The notes beneath the pieces are model-generated. The model was not told where the DNA came from and did not search any database. It saw only the letters and a program-made list of their open reading frames with translations. Shown piece by piece: positions 22,301 to 33,500 of a stretch of DNA of 64,000 nucleotides. Source of the DNA: Mesorhabditis belari. Its lineage: Eukaryota > Nematoda > Chromadorea > Rhabditida > Rhabditidae. Where the stretch lies: NCBI GenBank assembly GCA_958450365.1, contig CAUEEP010000925.1, positions 1,752,001 to 1,816,000 on the forward strand, written 5' to 3'. The translations under genes and the position numbers were made by a program. Position 1 is the stretch's first letter, and each line of letters begins with the position of its first letter.

Positions 22301-25300
22301 AGAGAATGCCGGATTTCGATGATTTTTAGCCAATCTGGAACGCACACTGTACGCAGACTTTATTTTAAGCTGATAGCTAAAGCTTAAGCTAAATTTGTAA
22401 CTTTTTTTGATCATTCTGGAACACCAACCAAACTTGGACTGTGAATGAGCGAGAAACCGGTGTCGATCAGCCATTTCAAAGCCGGCGATCGCTCGTCGAA
22501 CACCTCGGCCACTGTATACCCAATCGTAATCAAGAGTTGCATTGAAGCTTTGAGAAATTCGTATTCTTTTAGAAACGGATGCGGATTGGTGGAAATCTGG
22601 AAAGAAAAATTGAACTTAATCTGGTTTTTTTCCATTGAAAGACTCCAGATTTCAGTTAATTGAAGGAAAAATTGTAAAAAAAAGGATAAAAATATGATAT
22701 ACCGTATTTTCTCTAATAGTTGTGCAACCCTTTGAACACCAAACTTTGAACTGAAGTATCTCGATGTTGAGGTGTCCAATTCAAGTCTTCTTGGTCTCAT
22801 TAGATGCGCCAGGTCTTTCTCTATCTATTAGTATAAAAACTATTGAGATTGGATGGTCCAAAGCCGAGATACTTCAGTTCAAAGTCGGGGTGCCAAAAGC
22901 TCAAGGGTGAGCCGAGTTGGTGACTATTTTACGGTTTCCAATCTTTCCCAGAAGCTCAACACTCAAATCCCCACTAGATCTCATCATCAGCTACATTTTC
23001 CGATCCCACATCGATAGGTTCTGATAAGCGGTTCTCGAGATTTCAAAGAATTTAGGCAACGCTCAGGGTCCACTACTATTAGAGAAATAGTGGTATTTCA
23101 AGACAAAACAAAAAAGTTCGAGTGGCAGTAAGCGGAGTCGAACCCGGACCCTGTGGGTTGTAGACCAGCGTGCTGCCGACTGTGCCAAGGGAAGCGGTAG
23201 ACGCCCTTCGAAAAAGTCGCTCTTAACCGAGTTAACCGGGTTAACCGGGGTGACCGGGTTAAGCCGATAAAAGAGAAGAAACGTAGTTAAGAGCGGTTTT
23301 TTCTTGGCGGGGATTGAGGTCGCTATGGCGCAGTCGGGAGGGCGCTCGTCTACAAGCCAGAAGATCGGGGTTCGACCCCCCGCACTGCCACCAAATTTTG
23401 ATTTTTGCAATAAATCGCTAAGAAACCTTTTCTTTGAGTCTTTCGATTCGTTGGATGAGTTGCTGGCAGAGAATTCCTTCAGAGATCATTATTTCGAAGC
23501 CTTTTCTGGAGCGTTTTCTTTCAAAACCCTGCCTCAACACTGACCTCTTCTTCCCCAAAATGCACATGACATTTAACGCGTCGTGCGTGATCGGCGAGCC
23601 GACGAATTGAGCGATTCGACAAACGAGAAGTGAAAGATTTCCATTCAAAATCATTTCAATTTGCCGCTCGGCCAATGCCTCGAAAAAACCGAGCACAAAA
23701 TGCGAAACCGCTAACTGATTTGAGTTTGAGTCTAAAACTTTGAAACTTTTGAATTTGATGAACATTTGGCAATGTCAATGTTCATTCTGGAAGTCACAGT
23801 GAATTTCTATTCACCTCCAAGCGATTCTCGATCCGGCAAAAAGTCGCTCAACCTTGGCATCAGCGTTTGCGCATATTTTGTGAGATTCTCGTGGAGAAGC
23901 TGTAAGTTTTTCAGTTCAGAGGTCAAATTGGAAGTCACGAGGGGATTTGGTGAAATGAAAACGTTGAAATGGTGAAGATTGAAAAAAATGTGAACCTTGT
24001 TTCTTGTCGGCTTTTCCTTTACCGCTTTCATGGCCACCACACTGTCCTCGGTCAGCAATCTCGTCAAGATGGACATCACGAGAGCTAGTGCCGTGCTTTG
24101 TTCCTCTAGATTCTCAAGGGTAAGGTTTTTGTCTTGACTCACTCTTAGCGATGACGTCATCGAAGGCTTGCGTCCAACGGTTCCATTCACTGGGGAACGT
24201 TTGCTCGATTAGGGACTGGAATCAAGGGTTTATTAGAGCTAAAGCCAACCAGGAGCTAGGGTAGACAAGCTAGAAAGCCTGGAGCTGGGCAGACAAGCTA
24301 TTTACACAACCTTTTCTGCTAAAAATCAATTGGATTCGAGTTCAAGGGATTTTCTCGAATTTCACAACGATTTCCTATTGAATTGATTTATTTTTTGGGA
24401 GTTCTGGAGGTCACTAGAAAACTTAAAAACAAAAATTTGGGGAAATTTTGAATTTTAAAAAAAATTTTTAATTTGATTAAGCTCAAGTCAAACCTGACAA
24501 GCTGTGGCTGCTTTCTCGCAACAAATGAATCCATTGAGTGCTTTTGGTGATCGGATGAATGCTGAGAACGTTTCGATAACGTTTTTTTGTCGATTTGGCT
24601 TCATTTCTCTCCATTTTTCTCTAAATTTTGGGATTTTTGGAAGATTGGGAGATTTTAAGCTTGGAAACTCGTTTTTTGAAATTTGTAAGTCGTTTTTTTT
24701 ATTGATCGTTTTAAATAGCCGTTGTGACTTCCAAAATTTGATTTAAGCCCAATTTAAACATAATTTTATCGTTTTCTTTCCACGATAATGGCTTGGCTAC
24801 CGAAAAATCGGAGATGAGCTGAATTTTTCGAGATTTCAAAGTGAAATGGGGTTTTTAAATCAAGAAATAAACGATCTGGAAGTCACAGAAGCGTTTAGAA
24901 AAAGATTTAGATTGATATATGCAAATTTCGAATTTGGTATCCGGTATGATAAAAAGATATTCAGCTAATCAGCTTTTCTCGACAATCTCCTGGAAATTTT
25001 GTTTTCAATAGCCGTTGTGACTTCCAAAATTCCATTCATGCCCAATTTAAACATAATTTTATCGTTTTCTTTCCACGATAATGGCTTGGCTACCGAAAAA
25101 TCGGAGATGAGGTGAATTTTTCGAGATTTCAAAGTGAAATGGGGTTTTTAAATCAAGAAATAAACGATCTGGAAGTCACAGAAGCGTTTAGAAAAAGATT
25201 TAGATTGATATATGCAAATTTTCTTGCAAATTGAAATGGGGTTTATTGGGAAGGGAAGATTGGGAGATTTTAAGCTTGGAAACTCGATTTTTGAAATTTC

Positions 25301-25773
25301 TGAGCCGTTTTTTTATCGATCTGGAACGCACTTGAGTTGATAATTGATTAAATTCCAAGCAATCATCTGTAATTCGAGTCGGTGCGAGAAGAGCTCGCTC
25401 GCGATGTCGAAGAGGTCACCAATTGGATTCGAAATAAATTCTTGAAGAGCCTAGACGCAAAAAAATTATAGTGTGACCTCCAGAAAGCCCTACCGTAACC
25501 TCAGAATCATTTTTAGACAACTTTGTAAACAGTAAATTGCGGAAACCAGTGAATTTCGAGTTCAAGTGATTTTCTCGAATTTCAAAACGGCTTCCTATCG
25601 AATAAATGAATTTTCTGGCTGTTCTGGAGGTCACGGAAACACATCCAACCCACCGTAATCGCCTCCTGTCGATCCTCTTGTGTTGTCTCTTGTCCATAGA
25701 TTCTTTCACACAAATCGACGATCCGCTCAACTCCAAATTCCACCTCGTTGTCGGCATTCGTTTCTTCTCGCAT
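13265..25773 (-). CDS. xpo5: Exportin-5-like karyopherin-beta (nuclear export receptor)
   Basis: Twenty-six exons by hand splicing, all in phase, about 1,099 aa (human exportin-5 about 1,200). High-to-low starts: 25773, 25450, 24620, 24215, 24105, 23899, 23731, 22596, 21971, 21716, 21080, 20484, 20319, 18894, 18003, 17891, 17727, 17371, 16311, 15481, 15132, 14889, 14652, 14013, 13571, 13387. From remembered family sequence, conserved-looking blocks in order are LELQMIAWNLINYQLKEKWR, SLIEQTFPSEWNRWTQAF, STALALVMSILTRLL, EYEFLKASMQLLITIGY, SREDYTDDAE, RASLQALDGVLKVVKGG, RDLLGKITRVSFANLD and EKSLPFLLFSLHIQESQ. The family exports pre-miRNA, tRNA or phosphoproteins with RanGTP. ATG at 25773 has an in-frame stop just upstream. 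Weak points: the 15481/15132/14889 junctions and the last exon. Confidence 0.68.
14096..14519. repeat. Alternating-orientation box array
   Basis: Boxes at 14096(-), 14226(+), 14367(-) and 14509(+), gaps 130, 141 and 142. The pair repeats as a unit of about 272 bp: TTCTAGATAGATTATGGATG and then CTTACGGTAGGTCTTACG. Lies in introns of the karyopherin gene. Confidence 0.8.
15552..16130. repeat. Repeat family A, direct and inverted copies
   Basis: Units contain GATGCGCCAAGTCTTTCTCT, TATTGGTATAAAAACTATTG, CCGAGATATTCGAGCTC and GGGGCGGAGCC. The first landmark falls at 15603 and 15743 (140 bp apart), then inverted copies run from 15880 to 16110, so the region can fold back. No 11-bp box. The same family occurs at 20581, 22731 and 49060. 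Confidence 0.85.
16402..17125 (-). repeat. Six-unit array with box plus GCGTAACTAAACC box
   Basis: CTGGATGTCAC starts at 16402, 16546, 16688, 16829, 16972 and 17115 (gaps 141-144). Each unit also carries GTTGCGTAACTAAACCGG about 70 bp after the box. Continues after exons at 18061-18641. Confidence 0.9.
18061..18641 (-). repeat. Five-unit array of the same family
   Basis: Boxes at 18061, 18204, 18346, 18489 and 18631 (gaps 142-143). The sequence matches the 16402 array, interrupted by exons at 17.2-18.0 kb, so the exons sit as islands in one repeat field. Confidence 0.9.
19016..19097 (-). tRNA. tRNA-like sequence, degenerate
   Basis: On the minus strand: A-box-like TAGCCGAGTGGTTAAC, B-box-like GGTTCGACTCC, and a long gap between them as in class II tRNAs. 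The 5' acceptor half does not pair with the 3' half (TGCCGCC), and the T stem has mismatches. A tRNA-derived pseudogene or repeat is more likely than a working gene. Inside a karyopherin intron. Confidence 0.4.
19191..19253 (+). tRNA. tRNA-like sequence, degenerate
   Basis: Contains TGGCGCAGTGCGAGCGC and GGTTCGATTCC. The anticodon arm is malformed and the acceptor stem is not formed. Between this and the preceding copy are further A-box-like scraps (GTTAACTCGACCACTTGGCC). Confidence 0.35.
19551..19940. repeat. 180-bp tandem duplication
   Basis: Two units share TTATAGAGCTTGTTTTAAGC (19622 and 19802) and AAAGATGGAGAAAAATTCGC (19702 and 19882), exactly 180 bp apart. This local period differs from the 142-bp rule. 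Confidence 0.85.
20581..20880. repeat. Repeat family A copies
   Basis: GATGCGCCAAG landmarks near 20639 and 20779 (140 bp). The copies separate the full exon at 20390-20484 from its partial duplicate at 20882-20908. Confidence 0.8.
20882..20908 (-). pseudogene. Partial duplicate of the karyopherin exon at 20390-20484
   Basis: Reads IEVEAENWG after a TTTCAG, matching IETEAENWG at the start of the full exon. It is followed by GTAAATAA, which could act as a donor (phase still works) or as a stop. It may be a decaying copy or a micro-exon. Confidence 0.55.
22052..22345 (-). repeat. Two-box tandem repeat, 142 bp
   Basis: CTGGAACKCAC at 22052, 22194 and 22335, and CTRGAGCTCAT at 22131 and 22273: two interleaved series, each 141-142 bp apart. 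A related CTGGAACACCA is at 22416 next to an exon donor. Confidence 0.8.
22701..23096. mobile_element. MITE interrupted by a family-A insertion
   Basis: Ends CCGTATTTTCTCTAATAGT (22702) and CACTACTATTAGAGAAATAG (23071) match the 10795 MITE ends. Family-A sequence (about 22731-22905) sits between the left end and the rest, so family A entered after the MITE. In a karyopherin intron. Confidence 0.65.
23121..23196 (-). tRNA. tRNA-like sequence, degenerate
   Basis: Minus strand: TGGCACAGTCGGCAGC (A box), GGTTCGACTCC (B box) and 3' end TACTGCCA. The 5' acceptor strand does not match. Related to the copies at 23319 and 57484. Confidence 0.4.
23319..23392 (+). tRNA. tRNA-like sequence
   Basis: TGGCGCAGTCGGGAGGGC then CGGGG-TTCGACC-CCCCG, a perfect five-pair T arm, and 3' CACTGCCA. 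The anticodon region (CGTCTACAAGCC) and acceptor stem are not canonical. Faces the 23121 copy across about 125 bp. Confidence 0.4.
24724..25179. repeat. Dimeric repeat with opposed boxes
   Basis: Boxes at 24724(+), 24876(-), 25017(+) and 25169(-); gaps 152, 141, 152. A 293-bp unit is duplicated almost exactly (ATAATGGCTTGGCTACCGAA and others). The 152-bp series continues at 25321, 25473 and 25624. Confidence 0.85.
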
Positions 25774-27506
25774 CTAGTTTCTGCTTTTTATTGTAATTGA
25801 ATGCCAGAAAGGGTGCGTTCAGTCTCAATTTCGAGTTTGATTCAATCACCCAACCCAATCGGCTCAAAATCACGTTTGAACTTTTCAAACCTGATTTTAG
25901 CAAAAATTGGAAAGACTTTTCAAGTTATAGGCAAACTTTTTGGGGGTTCTGGAGGGCACACTATAATCCTAGAAAAAGAAAATGTCGACTTGGGGCTTTT
26001 TGAGAACCGCGAAAAGTTGCGTAATTGAACCAGCAGATATTTACAAAATTGGCAAGGCTTCTCAAGCTATAGGCTAGTTTTTTGTGAGTTCTGGAGGTCA
26101 CACTAGAATCCTAGAAAAAGAAAATATCGATTTGGGGCTTTTGGAAATTGCGAAAAGTTGCGTAATTGAACCGGCAGATATTTAAAAAATTGGCAAGGCT
26201 TCTCAAGCTATAGGCTAGTTTTTTGTGAGTTCTGGAGGTCACACTAGAATCCTAGACAACGAAAATCTCGATTTGGGGCTTTTTGAGAAAATCTTGGTTG
26301 ACAGCCATAAATTGCGTAATTGAACCGGCAGATATTTAGAAAATTGTCAAGACTTCTCATGCTATAGGCAAGTTTTTTATAGGTTCTGGAGGGCACACTA
26401 TAATCCTAGAAAGCGAAAATATCGATTTGAGGCTTTTTGGGAAAATCTTGGTGAACAGTCATAAGTTGCGTAATTGAACCGGCTCAAAATGACGCTTAAA
26501 CTCTTTTAAACACAAAAATCTCTTTTACAAACGAGGAAACACGGCGAAAACACTTGTCGGTAGCTCTCGGGCGTGGTTCAAAGAAATCCAAATTCCAAAA
26601 AAAAATCTCTCAAATTTCGTCAATAAAAAAATTTTATTTCTGCACCAAAAATGTAGCGAAAAAAGAAGAAAAAATGGGAAAAGCATAAAACAAAAAAAAT
26701 CCGTCATGGCACACACGAAATCGATTGCACAAAAGGGAATTTGGTTGTTGGAAAAATTAGAAATTAGAAAAATTCAAATATTTACACCGTAATCTCGCGA
26801 AAAAAAGCGAAAAAAAGCGAAAAAAAGAGTTTGGGTGAATTTCTACGATTTCCGAAAGACTTTTCAAGTCATGGGTACTTTTTCTATGGGTTCTGGAGGT
26901 CACATTAGTGAACGAGGAAAAGAAAAATGGAAAAAAGTTGATTTGGCGAGTTTTGAAGTGGCTGTCTAAAAGTACCGTATCCCACGGGTTACGGTAGCTT
27001 TCGACAAAGCGCCCCGGGCTTTTTTCTTTTCTAAAACGCGCTCCAAATCGACAATGAGACGATGAATGATAGAAATTTGTGAAAATTACAAAATAAAACA
27101 AAAAAAAGCGAAGCACACACTCAATTTTTGGGTTTTATCACAGATTCGATCAAAAATCTTTAGCCAAATACGTCTAAAATCAAAAAAAATATAAAAAATG
27201 CTTGAATTGGAAAGCATTATGTCAAAAAAAATCGAAAAATCGATAAAAATGCGATTTTGAAAAATTTGAAAAAATTCCGAAATAGGACTGGAGCAACGCG
27301 CGGCGTCTGGTGCACTGAATTTTGAAGATTTCGCGATTTATGGTCGTTCTGGAAGGCAGTTTAGTGTTTCACAACATTTTTGGAGGGTTTAGCAAAGTTT
27401 TAAGAGTGCACCAGAGCCGCGCGCTTCTCGACGCTCAAAGCATGACAAGAAGTGCCAGAATTGAGAGAAAACCGATTTTTTTTGGGATCCTGGAGCGCAC
27501 GAGGGA
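25774..27506. other. Intergenic region, karyopherin 5' side to ags-3 3' side
   Basis: Holds an array with boxes at 25949, 26091, 26232 and 26386 plus GCGTAATTGAACC 67-68 bp after each of the first two, then isolated boxes at 26893, 27036(+), 27349 and 27490. A/T-rich runs at 26590-26830. No exon supported. Confidence 0.7.
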
Positions 27507-30500
27507 TTATGCCGACGGATTCAAGGATGCTCGCTGATCGTCGAGTCGGCCAGCAGCCATTTTCAGGACCTGAATAAATATCTGAATAACTGAATATGGT
27601 TGTGTGGTAGGGCTAAATTTTGACTATCATTCGACGCAGAATGAAATTCCGCATCGAATGACACCAAAATCAACTCAAAATATGGTATCTACGCAAAGTT
27701 ATGAGGCAAAAAAGTAAAGTGGGCGGAGTTTAGCCAATAACTTTGCTTGGATATTATCTTTTGAGTTCGTTTTGGTGTCATTCGATGCGGAATTCGATTC
27801 TGCGTTGAATGATAGTCAAAACCGTCCACTTTAAGTTAAGTCCTAGCCAAAATGGGCGTGGTTTAGCTTTTGAGCCAATAACTTTGCATAGCTACTATAT
27901 TTTGAGTTCGTTTTGGTGTCATTGGATGCAGAATCGAATTGCGCGTCGAAAGACACCAAAATGACTTCAGAATATAGTATCTATGCAAAGTTATTGGCTA
28001 AACTTACTTTTTGCCTCATAACTTTGCTTGGATATTATCTTTTGAGTTCGTTTTGGTGTCATTCGATGCGGAATTCGATTCTGCGTCGAATGATAGTCAA
28101 AAGCGTCCACTTTAAGTTAAGTCCTGGCCAAAATGGGCGTGGTTTAGCTTTTGAGCCAATAACTTTGTGTAGATATTAGATTTTGAGTTCGTTTTGATGT
28201 CATTCGACGCAGAATCGAATTGCGCGTCGAATGACACCAAAATGACCTCAGAATATAGTATCTATGCAAAGTTATTGGCTAAAAAGCAAAGCCCCGCCCA
28301 CTCTACTTTTTGCCTCATAACTTTGCTTGAATATTACCTTTTGAGTTCTTTTTGGTGTCATTCGATGCGGAATTCGATCCTTTCTAATGGTTCTAATATG
28401 ATAACTTTCTCCTTTGCGTACTTTTTAGCAGAGTACGGTGGTTTGGCTAACCAGCTTTCGGTTCTAGGTCCTGGTTTCCCACAGAAAGCTACCGTGCCCT
28501 TAAAAAGCTATCGTAATATCGTAAATCGGAAGCTATCGTATTTTAGAATAGAGTACGATAGCTTTTTTCTAAAGCGCACCTTTTAGAGCTCGAATTTACA
28601 GACTACAGTAGACAATGATCCACTAGGAACGTGTTCGCCCAATTAACTTTTTTTTGAGTAGACAGATTTTAATGAAACTTTGGCTTTTTCTTAGTTGGAT
28701 AGCACGTAAAAATTGGGATTGATTAGATTGATGAAATTCTTGACTTTTAGAGAATCGATTTTAGACCCACAATCTCCATGATATCCTCCTCTGGGACTGT
28801 TGTGGCCGAGTGATGGGGCAAATTGCCGAGAAATTTCAACCCCGGCACATCATCGATGTCCGTTCGCTGATCGTTGAACCGTTTCGACTGAGATTTGATC
28901 ACCAAATCATACAAATCCTCGTCGAAGCCCGGCGTGTCGCTAAAATTATTCCAATCAAAGTGCGATAGGGTTTTTCAGTCGTTCTGGAAGTCACACTTCT
29001 CTAAAAAGTGCTTTGGATTACTGTAGGTTGATTTTCAAGTCAAGTCGAGCTACCGTAACCCTTGGAGCATTTATCTACCGTATCCCAATGATAACGATAG
29101 CCGCAAAGCTGGGATTCTCTAATCTGGAAGTCACGCTTCTCTAAAAAGTGCTTTGGATTACTGTAGGTTGATTTTCAAGTCAAGTCGAGCTACCGTAACC
29201 CTTGGGGCATTTATCTACCGTATCCCAAGGCCAACAGTAGTCGCAAAACTGGCATTCTCTAATCTGGAACTCACACAATCTTTTGCAATACATCATCTCG
29301 ATCGGCGAGTCCGGGGAAGAGGTGAGCCCTTTGCTCTTCCATTCGTCGGCCCTGTGCCGCCAGCAGGTACTCGATGAATTGCTCGGGGGTTTCTGAGAAA
29401 TAAAGTTTTCGTTTTGAAAACCTTTCAATCTGGAGGTCACACTGTTTTTCTAGACAATTACCGTATCCAGTAATCGTCATACTGTCTGTCTGCCTTGGGC
29501 CCCGGTTCGTGAGATCAGTCAAAATTCCGGCGTCACATCTGAAAAGTTGAAATTCTTTTAAATGCAATTCTTTTAAATGCAATCCTTTTAAATGCAAATT
29601 TTGCTGCTTTTTGCAAACCTTTGATCGTTTAGCCGTTTTCCTTGCACATTTAGGAGCAAATCGAAGAAGGCGTCCTGTTTGGCGAGCTCCTCCTCCGTGG
29701 TGAGCTGAAAACGGAGGTTTTGTACAAAATTTGATCATTCTGGAAGGCACAAGACATGCTGAGATAGCTTTTAACTTATTTGGAGCATTTTGAATTTTAA
29801 GGCAAAAGGGAGTACGGTAGCTGAGGGTGCGCTTTAGAAAGTAGGGCATGAAAAGATAGATCTTTTACAAAATTTGATCATTCTGGATGGCACAAGACAT
29901 GCTGAGATAGCTTTCGACTTATTTTGAGCATTTTGAATTTTAAGCCATAGGAAGTACGGTAGCTGGGAGTGTGCTTTAGATCATAGGCATGGAAAGGAAG
30001 ATTTTTTACAAAATTTGAGCATTCTGGATGACACAAGACATTCTGAGATAGCTTTTAACTTATTTGGAGCATTTTGAATTTTAAGGAAAAAGAGAGTACG
30101 GTAGCTGAGGGTGCGCTTTAGAAAATAGACATGGAAAGGAAGATTTTTTACAAGATTTGAGCATTCTGGAACTCACAAGACATGCTGAGATAGCTTTTAA
30201 CTTATTTGGAGCATTTTGAATTTTAAGCCATAGGGAGTACGGTAGCTGGGAGTGTGCTTTAGAAAATAGGCATAGAAAGGGAGGTTTTTTTACAAAATTT
30301 GAGCATTCTGGAACTCACAAGACATGCTAAGACAGCTTTCAACTTATTTTGAGCATTTTGAATTTTAAAGCGAAAGGGAGTACGGTAGCTGGGAGTGTGC
30401 TTTAGAAAATCGAAAAACCGAAAAACGACTCACTTTTGAATTCAACTGTGTATCCGATGAGGAGATCGGCTGCCGACTCAGCCCACAATCCGTTCTTTCA

Positions 30501-33500
30501 TCCATCTGCGGTTCCCGCAACTCATTCACCGACCGGCACAGTCTTGTCGACGGTTCTCCATCAGGGTCGGCCGTCCAATCAAATTGGATCTGAAAAGGCA
30601 ATCGGATTGTCTAAGCTGGAGCGCAGGCAACTAGAGTTCGGCAAACAAAACCGAAACCAAAACAGACCAAAACCAAAACCAAAACACCAAAAAAAAACCA
30701 AAACACGACCTCGAAATTTCGAAGCAAAAAATAGCCTATGGGATAGATTTTTGGACGCTGATTTCAAATCTGCAAACAGATTTTCGCTAGCTCCTCCCAA
30801 TCGCGAGATTTGGTTAGTTTTGGTTTTGGTTTTGGTTTGTTTTGGTTTGTTTTGGTGGTTTTGGTTAAGTTTTGTTTTCCGAAGTCTACACGCAACAATA
30901 TTATTAGCTTTTTAGATGCTTTTAGACGTTTTTGAGCCATTTCCCCCCTCGCTCACCTCTCCATCGATCAACAATGTCTGCGAGTTGTCGTCGATCAAAT
31001 TCGTCAGCTTTTTCGAGTGCATCTCGAGCGCTGTTCGATCTCCCATCTGAAGAATTGCATTTAGAATTAGAATTAGAATTAGAATTAGAATTGCATTTAT
31101 GGAAAACGATCGATTTTTTGGAAGAAAAAGCCAATTTTTTCGGACAATTAAGAGATCGCTCAATTTTTTCTGCTTTGCCATTAGCAAAATAAATAATTTT
31201 ACAACTTTTACAGCTAATTGGAAGGCACGAAGAAGAATGGAATAAAAATTGGAATGATTTGCGCGAAAAATTCGATTCAAGATTTTGCGTAATTGATCCA
31301 CCGAGATTTTGTGGTTAATTTGAGGTGCTGGAAAAATTGTAGTAATCAAAAAGTGAGTTCTGGATGTCACAGATTGGGAAACGATTCTTTGAAACGAGCA
31401 AAGTACAGAGAATTCTTTGCACCAGAATCGACCCCGCCGGATCGCGTCGACTTTTCGCGAAAAGGGAAACGTAATGCCGGCCAATTTCGGCGTTTTTCTT
31501 TCATCCTGGACGTCACACTATCCCATTCGCTAATCAAAAAGACAAATTTTTCGACTTTTTTTTGAAAATAAGTTTTTTGTATGGTAGACATCCAAAATTA
31601 GCATTTTTTAAAAAAATGGCTGAAATGGCTAAAATCCCTAGCCTCTAGGGACTCCAGAATTAGAATTAGCACGCAAAAAACGTGAAAAATTACGATTTTA
31701 GCTGTATTTGCGCCATTTTCCCCTCCGTTCTTAGTACAGTAATGTAGGCACTCAAAAATTGATCTAAACTCAAATTTCTCATGCTCATTTTCTGTTGTGC
31801 GTTCCAGCTTGAGAAATGGCTTTTGAGAAAAAACGTAAAAACGCATTTGAATCACTAGAAAAGGGGTGATAAAGAGAAATTCGGTTATCATCGAAATTTT
31901 AGTCGCAAAAATTTGCATTCAACCAAATTTGAGTCATGTTTTCGCCGATCTGGAACGCATGTTTTCGGAAAATCCCCAAAAATCGAAGAATCAACTCCTT
32001 TGCGGATAACTCGAGAACAATTGGGTAACTGAACCGGGGAAATTTGTAAAAAAAGGCAAAAAAAGCCAAAAAAGACAAAAAAGGCAAAAACAGGCAAAAA
32101 GAAACAAAAGAAATGACGAAAATCCCCTTCTTTTCGCGCTGAATCAGTGGAAATCAGAGAATTTTCTTTCAAAAAGACAAAATCCTTTTCTAAGACAAAA
32201 TCCTGCCTAATTGGACGTTTCAAAGAGCTTTCCAGGCTTTTTTTTCACTTTCCCATGAAAGAAAGCAGTCAGAATTACATTAGAAATTTCAAAAAACAAA
32301 AAAAAGCAAAAAAAATGGCCGCCGGCAGCAACCGGGATCGAACCCGGGTCCCCTGAGCCGTGGCAACCGACTGCAACCAATTGCACTACCGATTGCGCCA
32401 TGATGGATAGATTTTTAGAGGATAGTTTTTCCGGATCTAAAATCATTTTTGGGTCCTGTGCGTTCCAGGATTTACGAATAGCAAAAAAGATTTTGAAAAA
32501 ACGCTGAAAAATTGGCACAAATTTGCTCGAAGTCTGATCGACGAAAATCAAAATTAAAATTCATCATTTCCGATGCTCATTTCAAAGAGAGCAAACAGAG
32601 TGCCCTCCAGCTAGCCGCATTGACGTGAAAATATTTGTTTTTTTGAGTCCAGGAGCTGGGCAAGGCCACGGAAAGGCTTTCAGAGTCGGATTTCAGAAAA
32701 TCGTGGTTTTTCTCGAAAAAATCAGCGTCTTTTCGGCCTCTTCTGGATGGCATCTGGTTCAAATTTCCCCATCTCAACATCCACCCAATTAATCCCCAAT
32801 TTGACGTCAATTTCTGGCCGATTTGTGTCTTTTTTTCTTTTTATCTCGCCTCTTTGCAGAAAGGGATGAGTTCGAGAGAAAAAGCGATGTTTAAAATGGA
32901 AATTCTTAGGCTATTGAAAGGGAAATGGTCGATCTGGAACGCACATAGGGCAATGAAATCAAAAAATCCAAGGCTTGACCATAGTTTAAGCACATCGAAT
33001 GGAAGGGATGAGTTTGAGAGGAAAAGTGATGTTTAAAATGGAAAATCTTAGCCTATTGAAAGGGAAATGGTCGATCTGGAACGCACACCGATTAAAGAAA
33101 TCAAAAAATCCAGAGCTTGACCATAGTTTAAGCACATCGAATGGAAGGGATGAGTTCTAGAGGAAAAGTGATGTTTAAAATGAAAATTCCTAGCCTATTC
33201 AAGTGAAAATGGTCGATCTGGAACGCACATCGGTTAAAGAGATCAAAAAAACCAGAGCTTGACCATAGTTTAAGCACATCGAATGGAAAGGATGAGTTCT
33301 AGGGAAAAAGTGATGTTTAAAATGGAAAATCTTAGTTTATTCAAGTGAAAATGGTCGATCTGGAACGCACACCGGTTAAAGCGATCAAAAACTCCAACGC
33401 TTGCCCATCGTTTAAGCACATCGAATGGAAGAATCGGGTTGACGTAAATTTCTCGTCAGCTTTAGCCTCGAATTCAAAAATTTCATCGGATTTGGGTCTT

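Noticed and set aside
30436..30915. 159-codon forward ORF
   Set aside because: It is antisense to ags-3 exon 10 and then runs through the ACCAAA/TTTGGT simple repeats.
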